Of a DNA stretch of 64,000 nt, positions 37,794-49,100 are shown one piece after another. The DNA lies in contig NZ_NDHW01000091.1 in assembly GCF_002251945.1 (NCBI RefSeq), positions 1 to 64,000 of the forward strand, read 5' to 3'. A program made the position numbers and the translations under genes. Each line of letters opens with the position of its first letter. Position 1 is the first letter of the stretch. The notes beneath the pieces are model-generated. The model was not told where the DNA came from. It did not search any database and saw only the letters and a list, made by a program, of their open reading frames with translations. Source of the stretch: Pseudanabaena sp. SR411 (lineage in GTDB: Bacteria; Cyanobacteriota; Cyanobacteriia; Pseudanabaenales; Pseudanabaenaceae).

Positions 37794-39249
37794 TCTGGAA
37801 ATTAATGGTAATGATGAATCGGCTCTGCTGATTAACCATCAAATCCCGAATATTGATCAGCTTGATCAGCCAAGTAGCAAACAGGTTTGGCTAGAGAGAG
37901 TTGTCTATGCGCTGAATCAAACCGCAATTGTGGCGATTACCGATACTCAAGGCAAGATTATTTTTGTCAATGAAAAGTTTTGTGAGATATCGAAATATAG
38001 TCGTGACGATCTAATTGGTCAGAATCACCGCATCCTCAATTCTGGTTATCATTCCCACCAGTTTTTTGTTGATATGTGGCAAACGATCACTAATGGACAA
38101 AATTGGCGTGCTGAGATCAAAAATCGGGCTAAAGATGGTTCTTTCTATTGGGTAGACACGACCATCGTCCCCTTCTTAAATGAGAAGGGCAAACCCTATC
38201 AATATATGGCAATTCGGAACGATATTACTGAGCGTAAAACCCTAGAAATTGCCCGTGAACAGTTGGCGGCTATTGTGGAGTCTTCCGAGGATGCCATTAT
38301 TAGTAAGACCTTAGAAGGAATTATTATTAGTTGGAATTCTGGGGCGGAAAAGATTTTTGGATATTCTGCACAGGAGGCGATCGGACAGCCCATATCGATG
38401 TTGATTCCATTGGACAGAACAGAGGAGGAAACCCAAATTCTAGCCAAAATCGCCCAAGGTGAGCGGGTCGAATCTTTTGATACTGTCCGTCGCAGGAAAG
38501 ATGGTCAACTGATCGATATTTCCGTCACTATTTCGCCAGTACGGGATAAATCTGGGAAAATCTCCTATGCATCGAAAATTGCGAGAGATGTGACTAGTCG
38601 AAAACAATCGGAAGCGCAGTTAAAAGCTGCCTACGATCGAGAAGTTGTACTGATCAAAGAGATTCACCATCGCGTAAAGAATAATTTGCAGATTATCTCA
38701 GGGTTGTTGTACCTACAATTTCGGCAAGTGGAAGATGCGGACGCGCAAGCAATTATCCAAAGCTGTCGCGATCGCATCTTATCGATGGCTCTGCTCCATG
38801 AAAAGCTCTATCGATCGCAGGATTTAGAAAATATTGATTTTATTGGTTATATCCGTAGTCTGTCTCTCAGTTTGGAAGGTTCCTATGCATCCTCATCTAC
38901 ATCCATCTCTTTAAATATCGAAGCGGAGACCGTTAAGGTTGACCTTGACATTGCCATGTACTGTGGCTTAATTATCAATGAGCTAGTCTCCAATGCATTA
39001 AAGTATGCTTTCCCTGAAGGTCGTTCTGGTCAGATTACAATAGAGTTTCATCAAGATGCTGCTGATACCTACATGCTGATCGTTCGAGATAACGGTATTG
39101 GTATGACCGAAGCGATTAATCTCAAACATGCCAAAAGCCTCGGATTACAGCTTGTTTATTCCCTTGCTACCAAGCAATTAAAAGGACAAATTTCACTAGA
39201 ACATCGTGGTGGAATGGCATTCAAAATTTCTTTTAAAATCAAACCTTGA
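37780..39249 (+). CDS. HisKA_2-type histidine kinase with two PAS domains
   Basis: 489 residues. PAS (about 30-150, with NSGYHSHQFFVDMWQTITNG and YWVDTTIVP), PAS (155-275), then a HisKA_2 dimerisation domain with EIHHRVKNNLQIISGLLYLQ (His296/His297) and an HATPase with NELVSNALKYAFPEG and DNGIGM. This family differs from the HisKA kinases around it, has no receiver of its own, and commonly signals to single-domain or output-fused receivers. The first PAS is very like the first PAS of the kinase at 53147. The ATG at 37780 has GAGGGG eight bases upstream and overlaps the preceding stop by 14 bases; an ATG at 37762 is also possible. Confidence 0.88.
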   Translation: MEPPNLEINGNDESALLINHQIPNIDQLDQPSSKQVWLERVVYALNQTAIVAITDTQGKIIFVNEKFCEISKYSRDDLIGQNHRILNSGYHSHQFFVDMWQTITNGQNWRAEIKNRAKDGSFYWVDTTIVPFLNEKGKPYQYMAIRNDITERKTLEIAREQLAAIVESSEDAIISKTLEGIIISWNSGAEKIFGYSAQEAIGQPISMLIPLDRTEEETQILAKIAQGERVESFDTVRRRKDGQLIDISVTISPVRDKSGKISYASKIARDVTSRKQSEAQLKAAYDREVVLIKEIHHRVKNNLQIISGLLYLQFRQVEDADAQAIIQSCRDRILSMALLHEKLYRSQDLENIDFIGYIRSLSLSLEGSYASSSTSISLNIEAETVKVDLDIAMYCGLIINELVSNALKYAFPEGRSGQITIEFHQDAADTYMLIVRDNGIGMTEAINLKHAKSLGLQLVYSLATKQLKGQISLEHRGGMAFKISFKIKP

Positions 39250-39582
39250 CATCGCTAAAATCATAGAAATCAAAAATATTTAGTAAACATTTATTAATAG
39301 TTATAAAATTGTTAAACATAACTATCTTGCTCTTAGCATTGTACATATCCATAAGATTGAAATTGTAGGAGTAGCGCCCCCGTGCCTACCCCTTAGCAAT
39401 CTGGGAAGCCACGGGGGGTGAAATCTACCAGAACCATCATGCACTTGTGCAATGCCTTACTCTTAGCCTGTGAGGTTTAAAAACTTCTCAAACATGCCCT
39501 GAAGATATGGGGGCTTCTATGTATTTCAATATAAAAATATAAAAATATTTATAAAAATTTAAAAAAGAGAGAATTATCATCA
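39250..39582 (+). promoter_or_regulatory. Non-coding gap with a possible structured leader
   Basis: The largest gap between kinases (333 bases). CCCCCGTG (39377-39384) pairs with CACGGGGG (39410-39417), and the outer GTAG at 39365 pairs with CTAC near 39425, forming a stem with a 25-base loop. The segment GTGCCTACCCC resembles a degenerate cyanobacterial repeat, so this may be repeat debris rather than RNA. The last 60 bases before the next ATG are very AT-rich with AAGAGAGA as a ribosome-binding site; a promoter for the next gene is likely here but I cannot place its boxes. Confidence 0.35.
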
Positions 39583-42066
39583 ATGCTACCAATTAAAATT
39601 TTAGTCGTTGAAGACGAGGTGATTACGGGAAGAGTCATTTCCGAAGAGTTAACCCTGATTGGATATGCTGTTACTGATCTTGCGACCTCTGATGAAGAAA
39701 CACTTGCTAGCATATCTGAAGATCGACCTGACATCGTGCTAATGGATATAATTTTGAGAGGATCTGTAAAAGATGGCATTGAGATTGCCACGATCCTACG
39801 TCAGGAATATCACCTTCCAGTCATTTATATTACCGCCCATACCGATGATGCAACCCTAGAGCGAGCCAGAAAATCTGAACCCTATGGCTATCTCGTCAAG
39901 CCCTTTGATGAGAGAGACTTACGAGTGGCGATCGAGACTGCCTCATACAAACATCAGATGGAAAGACAGCTTGCCTTGCGCGAAGCACAACTGTCAATGA
40001 TTCTCAAATCAACCAATGATGCGGTTATTGCGACAGATCGGATTGCGGAAGTTACCTATATGAATACTGCCGCCGAACATTTGACAGGATGGCAGGTTGG
40101 TGAGGCTTTAGGGAGATCAGTAACAGATGTTTGCTGTCTGATCGATGAAAATAGTGGCGAGGAAGTTATCAATCCAATTCCCCAAGTCCTGAGATCTGGG
40201 CAAGTATCCTTCCTCAATGACTCTACGGCTATGATCGATCGCCAAGGCATCAGAAGATCAGTGGGGGATAGTGCATCCCCGATCTATTTGCCCTCAGGAG
40301 AAATTGATGGAGCGGTGATGGTGCTTTGGGATATGAGCGATCGCAAAAGAACCGAAGCCGCCCTGCGCGAATCCGAAATCCGCTTCCGCAGCGCCTTCGA
40401 GACTGCTGCGATCGGTATGGCGTTGAATGCTCTAGATGGAAGATTCCTCAAGGTTAATAAAGCTCTATGTGAGATCTTGGGCTATTCGGAATCAGAATTA
40501 TTATCTTTGACTTACCAAGAAATCACCTGTGCAGATGACATGCAATCAGACTCGGAAGCTGTCCAAAGTTTATTAAGAGGGGAGATCAGTTCTTTTCATC
40601 TGGAGAAGCGCCTGTGGCATAAAGATGGATATATCGTCTGGATCTCCCTGAGCGTTTCCCTAGTTCGCAATATCAATAATCAACCCATGTATCTGATCGC
40701 CCAACTGCAAAATATTAGCGATCGCAAGCAAGTTGAAATTGCGCTCTTTCAACTCAATAAAGAACTTGAAGATAGAGTAAATCAACGTACAGAAGATTTG
40801 AAACAGACAGAAAGTAGCCTGATCGCCACCAATGAACAACTTGCTAATACCAATGCCGAACTAGCTCGTGCGACTCGACTCAAAGATGAATTTCTGGCGA
40901 ACATGAGCCATGAACTCCGCACTCCCCTCAATGCGATTTTGGGAATGGCTGAGGGAATGCAAGAGAGTGTATTTGGCGAGGTTAATGAGCCACAAATCAA
41001 GGCTCTCCAAACCATCGAACGTAGCGGCTCTCACCTACTTTCATTGATCAATGACATTCTTGATATCGCCAAAATTGCCTCAGGGCAGATCGAACTAGAA
41101 TATTCTCTAATATCTATAGAAACTCTCTGCCAATCCAGCCTTGTTTTCATCAGACAGCAAGCACTCAAAAAGCAGATCCAGCTAGAGACAAAACTACAAC
41201 CCAATCTACCCAATTTAATTGTGGATGAACGACGCATTCGCCAAGTCTTGATCAACCTACTCACGAATGCTGTCAAATTTACTCCAGAAGGCGGATGTAT
41301 CACCCTAGAGGTGAGTTATCGATCACAAGAAGCATCTTCATCTTCTCTCTCTGGGACAGATCTTTCTATAAATACGCTAGACAATTCTTGGGCAGGTAAC
41401 TATCTACGCATTGCGGTGATCGATACAGGTATTGGTATTGCTCCAGAGAATATTCAAAAGCTATTTCAACCCTTCATCCAAATTGATAGCGCCCTCAATC
41501 GTCAGTATCAGGGTACTGGCTTGGGGCTATCTCTGGTAAAACGGATTGTCGAACTCCATGGTGGCAAAGTAGGCTTAACCAGTGAAGTGGGTGTGGGCAG
41601 TTGCTTTACGGTTGATATTCCCTGCCTTGAAACTACTTCTGTACCTGTGGCGATGGAAACTCTGACGACCTCAAGCATCGAATTCAGTCAGACTAAACAG
41701 AAGACAGAGCCTTTAGTCTTGATCGCCGAAGATAACGAAGCCAACGTCATGACCGTTTCCAGCTATCTAATCGCCAAAGGATATCGCATTAAGCACGCAA
41801 CCAATGGACAGGAGGCGATCGCCCTTGCCAAAGTGTACCATCCTGACGTGATCTTGATGGATATTCAAATGCCAGTGATGGATGGACTAGAGGCGATCAA
41901 ACAAATTCGCCTTGATCCTAACCTAGCCGAAATTCCAATTATTGCGGTCACCGCATTAGCGATGTCAGGCGATCGCGATCGCTGCTTAGAAGCAGGAGCA
42001 AATGAATACCTACGTAAACCTATGAAATTGAAGGAACTCACCACAACTATTCTCAAGCTGTTATAG
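39583..42066 (+). CDS. Hybrid kinase: REC-PAS2-HisKA-HATPase-REC
   Basis: 827 residues. The N-terminal receiver (1-125) has the acidic pocket VVEDE, phospho-acceptor Asp55 in VLMDIILRG and Lys in LVKPFDERD; it is of the type with a GSVKDGIEIA insert often fused to PAS kinases. Two PAS (135-255 and 260-385), a coiled linker, HisKA with His443 in [16 protein letters not shown], HATPase (DTGIGI, GTGLGL) and a second receiver with Asp760 follow. With receivers on both ends it can accept phosphate from another kinase, perhaps the HisKA_2 protein encoded just upstream, as well as use its own. It has the largest upstream gap in the array and so probably its own promoter. Confidence 0.9.
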   Translation: MLPIKILVVEDEVITGRVISEELTLIGYAVTDLATSDEETLASISEDRPDIVLMDIILRGSVKDGIEIATILRQEYHLPVIYITAHTDDATLERARKSEPYGYLVKPFDERDLRVAIETASYKHQMERQLALREAQLSMILKSTNDAVIATDRIAEVTYMNTAAEHLTGWQVGEALGRSVTDVCCLIDENSGEEVINPIPQVLRSGQVSFLNDSTAMIDRQGIRRSVGDSASPIYLPSGEIDGAVMVLWDMSDRKRTEAALRESEIRFRSAFETAAIGMALNALDGRFLKVNKALCEILGYSESELLSLTYQEITCADDMQSDSEAVQSLLRGEISSFHLEKRLWHKDGYIVWISLSVSLVRNINNQPMYLIAQLQNISDRKQVEIALFQLNKELEDRVNQRTEDLKQTESSLIATNEQLANTNAELARATRLKDEFLANMSHELRTPLNAILGMAEGMQESVFGEVNEPQIKALQTIERSGSHLLSLINDILDIAKIASGQIELEYSLISIETLCQSSLVFIRQQALKKQIQLETKLQPNLPNLIVDERRIRQVLINLLTNAVKFTPEGGCITLEVSYRSQEASSSSLSGTDLSINTLDNSWAGNYLRIAVIDTGIGIAPENIQKLFQPFIQIDSALNRQYQGTGLGLSLVKRIVELHGGKVGLTSEVGVGSCFTVDIPCLETTSVPVAMETLTTSSIEFSQTKQKTEPLVLIAEDNEANVMTVSSYLIAKGYRIKHATNGQEAIALAKVYHPDVILMDIQMPVMDGLEAIKQIRLDPNLAEIPIIAVTALAMSGDRDRCLEAGANEYLRKPMKLKELTTTILKLL

Positions 42067-42078
42067 ATGTCGCCAGTT

Positions 42079-42192
42079 ATAGCTATAGCCAGCCAAGTCA
42101 GGACATAAAACCCAAAAGAGAGTTGCGGCGCTTCGCGCCGCAACTCTCTTTTGGGTTTTGGCTTTGTCTTAACATTGATGTCTATAGCTATA
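42079..42192. repeat. MITE-like palindromic element, copy B
   Basis: The ends TATAGCTATAG and CTATAGCTATA are inverted copies. The inner arms AAAACCCAAAAGAGAGTT and complement enclose GCGGCGC-TTC-GCGCCGC. The length, ends and core match copy A at 7867, but the middle of the arm differs on both sides in a way that keeps pairing. It follows the kinase stop by 13 bases and may also stop transcription. The remaining 160 bases before the next start show no clear feature. Confidence 0.85.
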
Positions 42193-42356
42193 ACTACAAA
42201 AATCTACGACGACAGTTAGATGCTCAGAAAGAAGACCAAACTTAACATAAAAATAATTCCAATAATTCTCGACTTTTTCATGTGAATGATAGGACAAGGG
42301 GTAAAATGAGAAATAATTACTGACTTTTGCGTGTATTTTTTGGATTACACAATATC

Positions 42357-45300
42357 ATGTCTACCTATACCAATAGCTTTACCGCAAATGACCTGAGATT
42401 GGCAAGTGAACAAAGGTTTATCTCGCTGGCAGCATCTGTGCCTGTAGGAATTTATCGTACTGACGATCTTGGTAACTGTCGCTATGTGAACGATCGCTGG
42501 TGTCAGCTTGCAGGGCTGACCTCAACAGAGGCGGAGGGATTTGGTTGGACTAATGGGCTTCATCCAAGCGATCGCGAACTTGTGACGGTAGAGTGGAATA
42601 AAGCCCTTCAAGCAAATCGTCCCTTCCAACTAGAGTATCGGTTTCAAAATAAAGCAGGGGAAATCACTTGGGTTTACGGTCAGGCTGTGGCTGAAAGTGA
42701 TGAGTCTGGCAAAATTATTGGTTATATCGGTACGATTACAGATATTAGCGATCGCAAGGCCACAGAACAAGCTTTGAAATTGCAGCGAGACTTTAATCAA
42801 CTAATTGCGGAAATCAGCAGTCGATTTGTGGATATTAGCCCAGAGATGCTAGATGCTGAGATTGATCGCACCCTGAAACTGATTGGAGAAGCAACTCACT
42901 CCGATACTAGCTATTTGATTAAATTTTGTCTCAACGATCAGGTTGACGCTCTGCTCCCAGATGGCACTGTAAGCATGACCCATGAATGGGCTAAGCCCCA
43001 ATACCCTCGACAAATCACACTAGTACAAAATATTCCTTTAACAGCATTCCCTTGGGCTAATGCCAAATTACTACATCGAGAAATTGTAAATATGCCTAGA
43101 GTTGCCGAGGCTCCCATTGAGGCGGCGATCGACCAAGCAAGTTGGCAACGGTTCAACATTGTATCAGCTCTATCGGTTCCCATAATTCAAAAATCCGTTG
43201 TCACAGGAACAATGGGATTTGCCTCTTTCAGCGATGTCGTAATTTGGGACGAGGAAATAATCAGATTACTGCAAGTCATGGCGCAAACCATTGCCAATGC
43301 TCAACAACGCGCCCAAGACGAGCAGCAGCTATACGAGAGTGAGGAGCGTTTGCGTCTAGCGCTTCGAGCAGCCAATCAAGGGCTTTATGATCTCAACTTA
43401 CAGACAGGAGAAGCGATCACTAGTCTCGAATATGCCACGATGCTAGGCTATAACCCGATGACTTTTCAGGAAACTAATGCTAAATGGCTAGAACGTTTGC
43501 ATCCTGACGATCGCGAACAAGTTGCTAAGGTTTATCAAGACTACGTGGCGGGGATTTTGCCAGAATATAAAGTAGAATTTCGCCAATATACCCAAACTGG
43601 GGAATGGAAATGGATTCTCTCTCTTGGGCGCATTGTATCTTGGGATGAGCAGGGCAATCCTTTGAGAATGTTGGGAACGCATACAGATATTAGCGATCGC
43701 AAACAAGCAGAAGCCGAAAGATTACTTACTGAGCAAATTCGCCAAGAGTTAAAGCTATTAGAAAACATTTTTGATACGCTGTTGGCAGGTTATTGGGATT
43801 GGAATCTGCAAACTAACGAAGAATACCTCAGTCCCAAATTCAAAAAAATGTTTGGCTATGAAGATGATGAGTTACCCAATTCTCCTGAAACATGGCAACA
43901 CTTGATCTTTGATGAAGATTTATCCATAGTTCTAGATGCTTTTGATCGTCATATCCAAACCCACGGTGAATTTCCATTTTGTAATGAAGTCAGATATCGG
44001 CACAAAGATGGCTCTACGGTTTGGGTGATTTGCTCAGGGCAAGTGATTACATGGGATGAAAATGATCGACCTCTGCGAATGATTGGTTGTCATATTGATA
44101 TCAGCGATCGCAAGCGATCTGAAGAACAGTTACAGAAGAGTGATGTTCACCTAAAAACTGCTCAGCGCATTGGCAAATTGGGGAGTTGGGAGTTTGATCC
44201 ATATACTGAACAGATTGTTTGGTCGGATGAGGTATTTCACATCTTTGGTCGTGATCCTGCTATGGGAACTCCGAGTTTTGATGCACTCCAAGAGCAGATC
44301 CATCCTGATGATCAAGACAATCATCAGCAAGTAATCCAAACAGCTATTGCCACAGCCCAATCCTATGACCTTGAAATTCGATTCTATCGCTGTGATGGTT
44401 CATTAGGTTACTTACTCTCAAGGGGAGAACCAATTGTGGATGCTACAGGGCAATTAACGCAACTGATCGGTACAGTTCTGGATATTACTGATCGCAAACA
44501 AGCGGAAGCCGAATTGCAAAATCTCTCCGATCGCCTGACTTTAGCCGTCGAATCTGGAGAGATTGCTATCTGGGATTGGAATGTTCCTGACAATATCTTG
44601 ATCTGTAATGACCGCATGTATGAAATGTATGACCTCGTGCGCGAGCAGATCACCAGTGTCTATGACACTTGGATAAGTAGAATCCATCCAGATGATCAAC
44701 CAATTGTCGAAGCCGCAATTCAACAATCCTTTGCAGGAGAAAAAGACTTTGACTCCGAATTTCGGGTGGTGCATTCCGATGGCTCGCTTCACTATATCAA
44801 AGCCTATTCACTAGTAAAGCGTAATGCTCAGGGGGAACCCATGCGCATGATTGGCATGAACATTGATATCACCGATCGTAAATGTGCCGAAGTGAAGCTA
44901 ATGCACACCACCGCACAATTAGCCGCCTCTAACCGCGAACTAGAAGCTTTTGCCTACTCGGTTTCCCACGATTTGCGATCGCCATTACGGGCGATCGATG
45001 GCTTTAGCAAAGCCCTACTAGAAGACTATGGCGACAAATTTGATGCCGATGGCAAGGATTATTTCGATCGCATTCGTCGTAATGTTGCTCGGATGGGGAT
45101 GTTAATTGATGACCTACTCCGTTTATCCCGCATATCTCGCTCTGAGATGCAATATAGCAAAGTCAACCTCAGCATGTTAGTGCAAGAGCAATTAGATGAA
45201 CTGCAATCCATAGACACAGAAAGGCAGGTTGAAATAGCGATCGCCCCTGATGTTTGCGTCACCGCCGATATTGTCCTCATGCGGGTCGTGATCAGCAACT

Positions 45301-45635
45301 TAATCCAAAATGCTTGGAAATTTACCAGCCACCATAGCAAGGCGCGGATTGAATTTGGCGTGATTCCACCAGAAAAACATCAAGATAATCAGTTTACCTA
45401 TTTTGTACGCGATGATGGAGCAGGGTTTGATATGAGCTATGCTGACATGCTTTTTGGGGTTTTTCAACGTCTCCACAACACCAATGAATTTGCAGGAACT
45501 GGGATTGGGCTAGCCACCGTGCAGCGATCAATCCATCGTCATGGTGGGCGCATTTGGGCTGAAGGAGCCGTAGAGAAAGGTGCAACCATTTACTTTACAG
45601 TGCCTGATATCTTGCCTAAATCATTGAGCAATTAA
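42357..45635 (+). CDS. Phytochrome-like histidine kinase: PAS-GAF-PAS4-HisKA-HATPase
   Basis: 1092 residues. PAS (about 15-140), GAF (145-325; without a Cys-His dyad), then four PAS (330-455, 465-590, 595-715, 720-845) and a kinase core unlike the rest of the array: AYSVSHDLRSPLRAIDGFSK with His871, ARMGMLIDDLLRLSRISRSE, N box ISNLIQNAWKF and G boxes DDGAGF and GTGIGL. This core is the one found in Cph1, bacteriophytochromes and their PAS-based relatives. There is no attached receiver; the Rcp1-type receiver gene 40 bases downstream is the expected partner. The ATG at 42357 is preferred to a TTG 30 bases upstream, which has no ribosome-binding site. Confidence 0.88.
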   Translation: MSTYTNSFTANDLRLASEQRFISLAASVPVGIYRTDDLGNCRYVNDRWCQLAGLTSTEAEGFGWTNGLHPSDRELVTVEWNKALQANRPFQLEYRFQNKAGEITWVYGQAVAESDESGKIIGYIGTITDISDRKATEQALKLQRDFNQLIAEISSRFVDISPEMLDAEIDRTLKLIGEATHSDTSYLIKFCLNDQVDALLPDGTVSMTHEWAKPQYPRQITLVQNIPLTAFPWANAKLLHREIVNMPRVAEAPIEAAIDQASWQRFNIVSALSVPIIQKSVVTGTMGFASFSDVVIWDEEIIRLLQVMAQTIANAQQRAQDEQQLYESEERLRLALRAANQGLYDLNLQTGEAITSLEYATMLGYNPMTFQETNAKWLERLHPDDREQVAKVYQDYVAGILPEYKVEFRQYTQTGEWKWILSLGRIVSWDEQGNPLRMLGTHTDISDRKQAEAERLLTEQIRQELKLLENIFDTLLAGYWDWNLQTNEEYLSPKFKKMFGYEDDELPNSPETWQHLIFDEDLSIVLDAFDRHIQTHGEFPFCNEVRYRHKDGSTVWVICSGQVITWDENDRPLRMIGCHIDISDRKRSEEQLQKSDVHLKTAQRIGKLGSWEFDPYTEQIVWSDEVFHIFGRDPAMGTPSFDALQEQIHPDDQDNHQQVIQTAIATAQSYDLEIRFYRCDGSLGYLLSRGEPIVDATGQLTQLIGTVLDITDRKQAEAELQNLSDRLTLAVESGEIAIWDWNVPDNILICNDRMYEMYDLVREQITSVYDTWISRIHPDDQPIVEAAIQQSFAGEKDFDSEFRVVHSDGSLHYIKAYSLVKRNAQGEPMRMIGMNIDITDRKCAEVKLMHTTAQLAASNRELEAFAYSVSHDLRSPLRAIDGFSKALLEDYGDKFDADGKDYFDRIRRNVARMGMLIDDLLRLSRISRSEMQYSKVNLSMLVQEQLDELQSIDTERQVEIAIAPDVCVTADIVLMRVVISNLIQNAWKFTSHHSKARIEFGVIPPEKHQDNQFTYFVRDDGAGFDMSYADMLFGVFQRLHNTNEFAGTGIGLATVQRSIHRHGGRIWAEGAVEKGATIYFTVPDILPKSLSN

Positions 45636-45675
45636 TCGAACAATTATCGATTCGAGCAATATAGGAACTTAACCC

Positions 45676-46104
45676 ATGACTTCTCTACGCCCCATCATAC
45701 TAGTTGAAGATAACCCTGATGATGAGAGATTGACAATTCGAGCCTTGCGTCGTGGCAACATTGCCAATGAGATTCTTGTCGCCCACAATGGTGAAGAAGC
45801 CTTGACAATGGTATTGAATGCCAATCCGTTACCCAGTGTCGTTCTTTTAGACTTAAAGCTGCCCAAAGTGGATGGATTGGAAGTCTTACGACAGATTCGT
45901 GCTAATGAACGCACGCATATGCTACCTGTCGTTGTACTCACATCCTCTAGTGAAGAGCGCGATATCATTGATAGCTATAATTTGGGAGCGAATAGCTATG
46001 TGCGGAAGCCCGTGGAAATCGAAAAATTCACGGAGGCGGTGCGCCAGTTGGGGCTTTATTGGGCAGTAATTAACGAAGTATTACCTAAAGTGGATAAGCG
46101 ATGA
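45676..46104 (+). CDS. Rcp1-type single-domain response regulator
   Basis: 142 residues, a receiver with no output domain. VEDNPDDERLTIRALRRGNI, the long loop with NANPLPSVVLLDLKLPKVDG (phospho-acceptor Asp in LLDLKLP), VLTSSSEERDI and SYVRKPVEIEKF are typical of Rcp1, the partner of cyanobacterial phytochrome Cph1. It should accept phosphate from the phytochrome-like kinase just upstream and act by protein contact. Its stop overlaps the ATG of the next hybrid kinase by four bases, so both are translated together; that kinase also starts with a receiver, which suggests a relay among the three. Confidence 0.92.
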   Translation: MTSLRPIILVEDNPDDERLTIRALRRGNIANEILVAHNGEEALTMVLNANPLPSVVLLDLKLPKVDGLEVLRQIRANERTHMLPVVVLTSSSEERDIIDSYNLGANSYVRKPVEIEKFTEAVRQLGLYWAVINEVLPKVDKR

Positions 46105-49100
46105 TTAACAACCCTCTAACCCTAAAAGTACTAAATATTGAAGATTCAGAAGATGATGCATTTTTAGTACAGCGAGAACTACGTCGTTCTGGATTGAACA
46201 TTATCTGGGAACGGGTGGAAACGGCTGAAGCTTTGTGTGCAGCTTTGGAAAAACAGACTTGGGATGTGATTATTTCTGATTATCATTTACCCAAATTTAA
46301 TGCTTCTGATGCGCTCCAAATTGTTAAAAGTAGATACCCAAACCTCCCTTTTATCGTGGTCTCTGGCACAATTGGTGAGACTGCTGCGGTCGAACTGATG
46401 AAAGCAGGCGCTCATGATTACTTGATGAAAGCAAGTCTAACTCGACTGTCTGAAGCGGTACGGAGAGAAGTGCGTGATGCTGAAATTCGGGTGGAGCGTC
46501 AACGATCGCAACTGGAACTAGATCTCGTTAAAGAACGGCTACAACTAGCGGTTGATGGTTCGGGTATCGGTCTGTGGGATTGGGCTATTCAGACTGATGA
46601 TGTAATTATTAATGAGCGATTAGCCGAGATTTTTGGTTATACCCTTGATGAATTAGCCCAATTTGGGACTAAAAATTGGTGGCAATTGAACCATCCCGAA
46701 GATTCGCAGAAAGCGAAACTAGCGATGGAAAGTCACTTTCAACAAAAAGCTTTAGTTTATGAATGCGAACTCCGAAAACTCCACAAATCTGGGGCATGGG
46801 TTTGGGTGTTATCACGGGGTAAGGTAGTGGAATGGGATGGCGAGGGCAAACCACTTCGCATGACAGGGACAACTCTCGATATTAGCGATCGCAAACAAGC
46901 TGAATTGCGAGTGGAGATGCAAAACTCGATCTTGGAGCGCATTGCCAAGGGAGAGGCTTTGCCAGATATTCTGGAGGTTTTGGTACGGGCCACGGAAGAT
47001 CAAATTGAAGGGGGACTTTGTTCGATTTTGCTATGCGATCGCGAAGGGAAACTCCATCATGGTGCAGCGCCTAATTTACCCGATGCTTACAATCAAGCGC
47101 TCGAAGGCTTATCAATTGGAGAGAATGCTGGCTCCTGTGGTACAGCCGCCTTTCGCAAAGAGCCTATAATTGTTTCTGATCTAGCCAACGATCCACTTTG
47201 GCAAGATTATAAGGAATTAGCTTTAGCCCATGGATTGAGATCTTGCTGGTCATTTCCTGCGATCGCGAGCGATGGGTCTGTCCTAGCCACTTTTGCTGTT
47301 TATCATCAAGATATCCATAGTCCACAACCGCAAGAGCTAGAGGCGATAGCCCTTGCGGCAAATATCGTCAAAATTGCGATCGAGCGCGAACAAGCTACCC
47401 AAGCCCTAGAAAATTTAAATCAAGAACTGGAAGATCGTGTACAACAGCGCACTCAGGCTTTGAGACTCAGTGAAGCCCGCTTGCAAGAAGCCCAACAAAT
47501 TGCCCACCTTGGTAGTTGGGAGCTAGATGTCATCACCAAAAAAGTTACTTGGTCAGAGGAGATTTTCAACATTCTTGCCCTTGATCCCCATAGCCCCGCA
47601 CCAACATTTGAGCAGTTTTTTCAATTTTTTGCCCCCCATGAGCAAGCCCGTTTAAAACTACTACATGAACGCGCCATTAATGATCGGCAAGCCTTTACCA
47701 TTGATGCCGAAATAGTCTGTGCGGATGGCTCCATTGGTTATATTTTTGTTAAAACTGAGCCGATCTGGAATTCGGCAGGAAAAGTAACCCGATTGTTGGG
47801 CATTGCCATGGATATTAGCGATCGCTATGCCATGCAAGAAGCTCTCCAACGTAGTGAAGAACGCACTCGTGCTACTCTTTTAGCATTGCCAGACCTCGTA
47901 TTTCGAGTTAATCGTGCGGGTAAATATGTAGATTTTATGGTGTCGCCTCAAGGTAAAAATCTCGTTGATCCCCAGCAAATTATCGGCAAAAGTATTTATG
48001 ACGCTTTTCCCTTGCCCACTTCGGGAATTTATGCAGAACGCAAATATGCAGCGCTACAACAAGCCCTCGCCACCCAGACTGTCCAAATTTATGAACAGCA
48101 GATTCAGGTTGAAGATAAATATCTTTACGAAGAAGTGCGCGTTTCTCCTTGCGGTCATGATGAAGTGGTCTTTTTTGTGCGGGATATTAGCGCTCGTAAA
48201 CAGGCTGAGGCTCAACTGCAACAGACCAATCAAGAGTTAGCCCGTGCGACGCGACTTAAGGATGAGTTTTTGGCAAATATGAGCCATGAACTTCGTACTC
48301 CTCTCAATGCAATTTTGGGAATGGCTGAAGGCTTACAAGAACAAGTCTTCGGTAAAATTAGCGATCGCCAACTCAAAGCATTACAAACCATCGAGGCAAG
48401 TGCAACTCATTTATTAGAACTGATTAATGACATCTTGGATGTTTCCAAAATTGTATCTGGGCAAATCGAACTGGAATGTACCCCTACTTCAATTAATCAT
48501 CTCTGTCAGTCCAGTCTGGCGTTTATCAAGCAACTGGCGATGCAAAAACGCATCCAGATCTTCACCAAATTGCCGCTAAATTTGCCAGATTTGCTAGTGG
48601 ATGAACGGCGCATCCGACAGGTATTAATTAATCTTCTCAACAATGCCGTCAAATTCACGCCAGAGGGAGGAAATATTACCCTAGAAGTTAACCATCTCCA
48701 GTTGATTTCTACTTCTCCAGATCAAACTAACGAGGAGGTTAGGGAATATGTCCGCATCGCAGTAATTGACACGGGTATTGGTATTGCCGCAGAAAATATC
48801 CAGAAACTATTTAAGCCTTTTGTGCAGATCGACAGTGCCTTGAATCGTCAATATGCAGGTACAGGTTTGGGGCTTGCCCTAGTGAAACAGATGGTAGAAC
48901 TACATGGTGGTAAGGTGGGAATAACTAGCGAACTAGGGGTAGGCAGTTGTTTTTCCATTGAGTTACCCTGTAGTTCTAATACTACATACTCCTCTGACAC
49001 GATTTCCAGCAATCCAACAACCGAGATCGGCAATCTGGATTCCCCCAACGTGGGCAAATCTCAAGTCCCCCTGATCTTGATCGCTGAAGACAACGAAGCC

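Noticed and set aside
39250-39582. Small protein gene in the gap before the kinase at 39583
   Set aside because: No frame with a start, a ribosome-binding site and plausible composition is visible on either strand.
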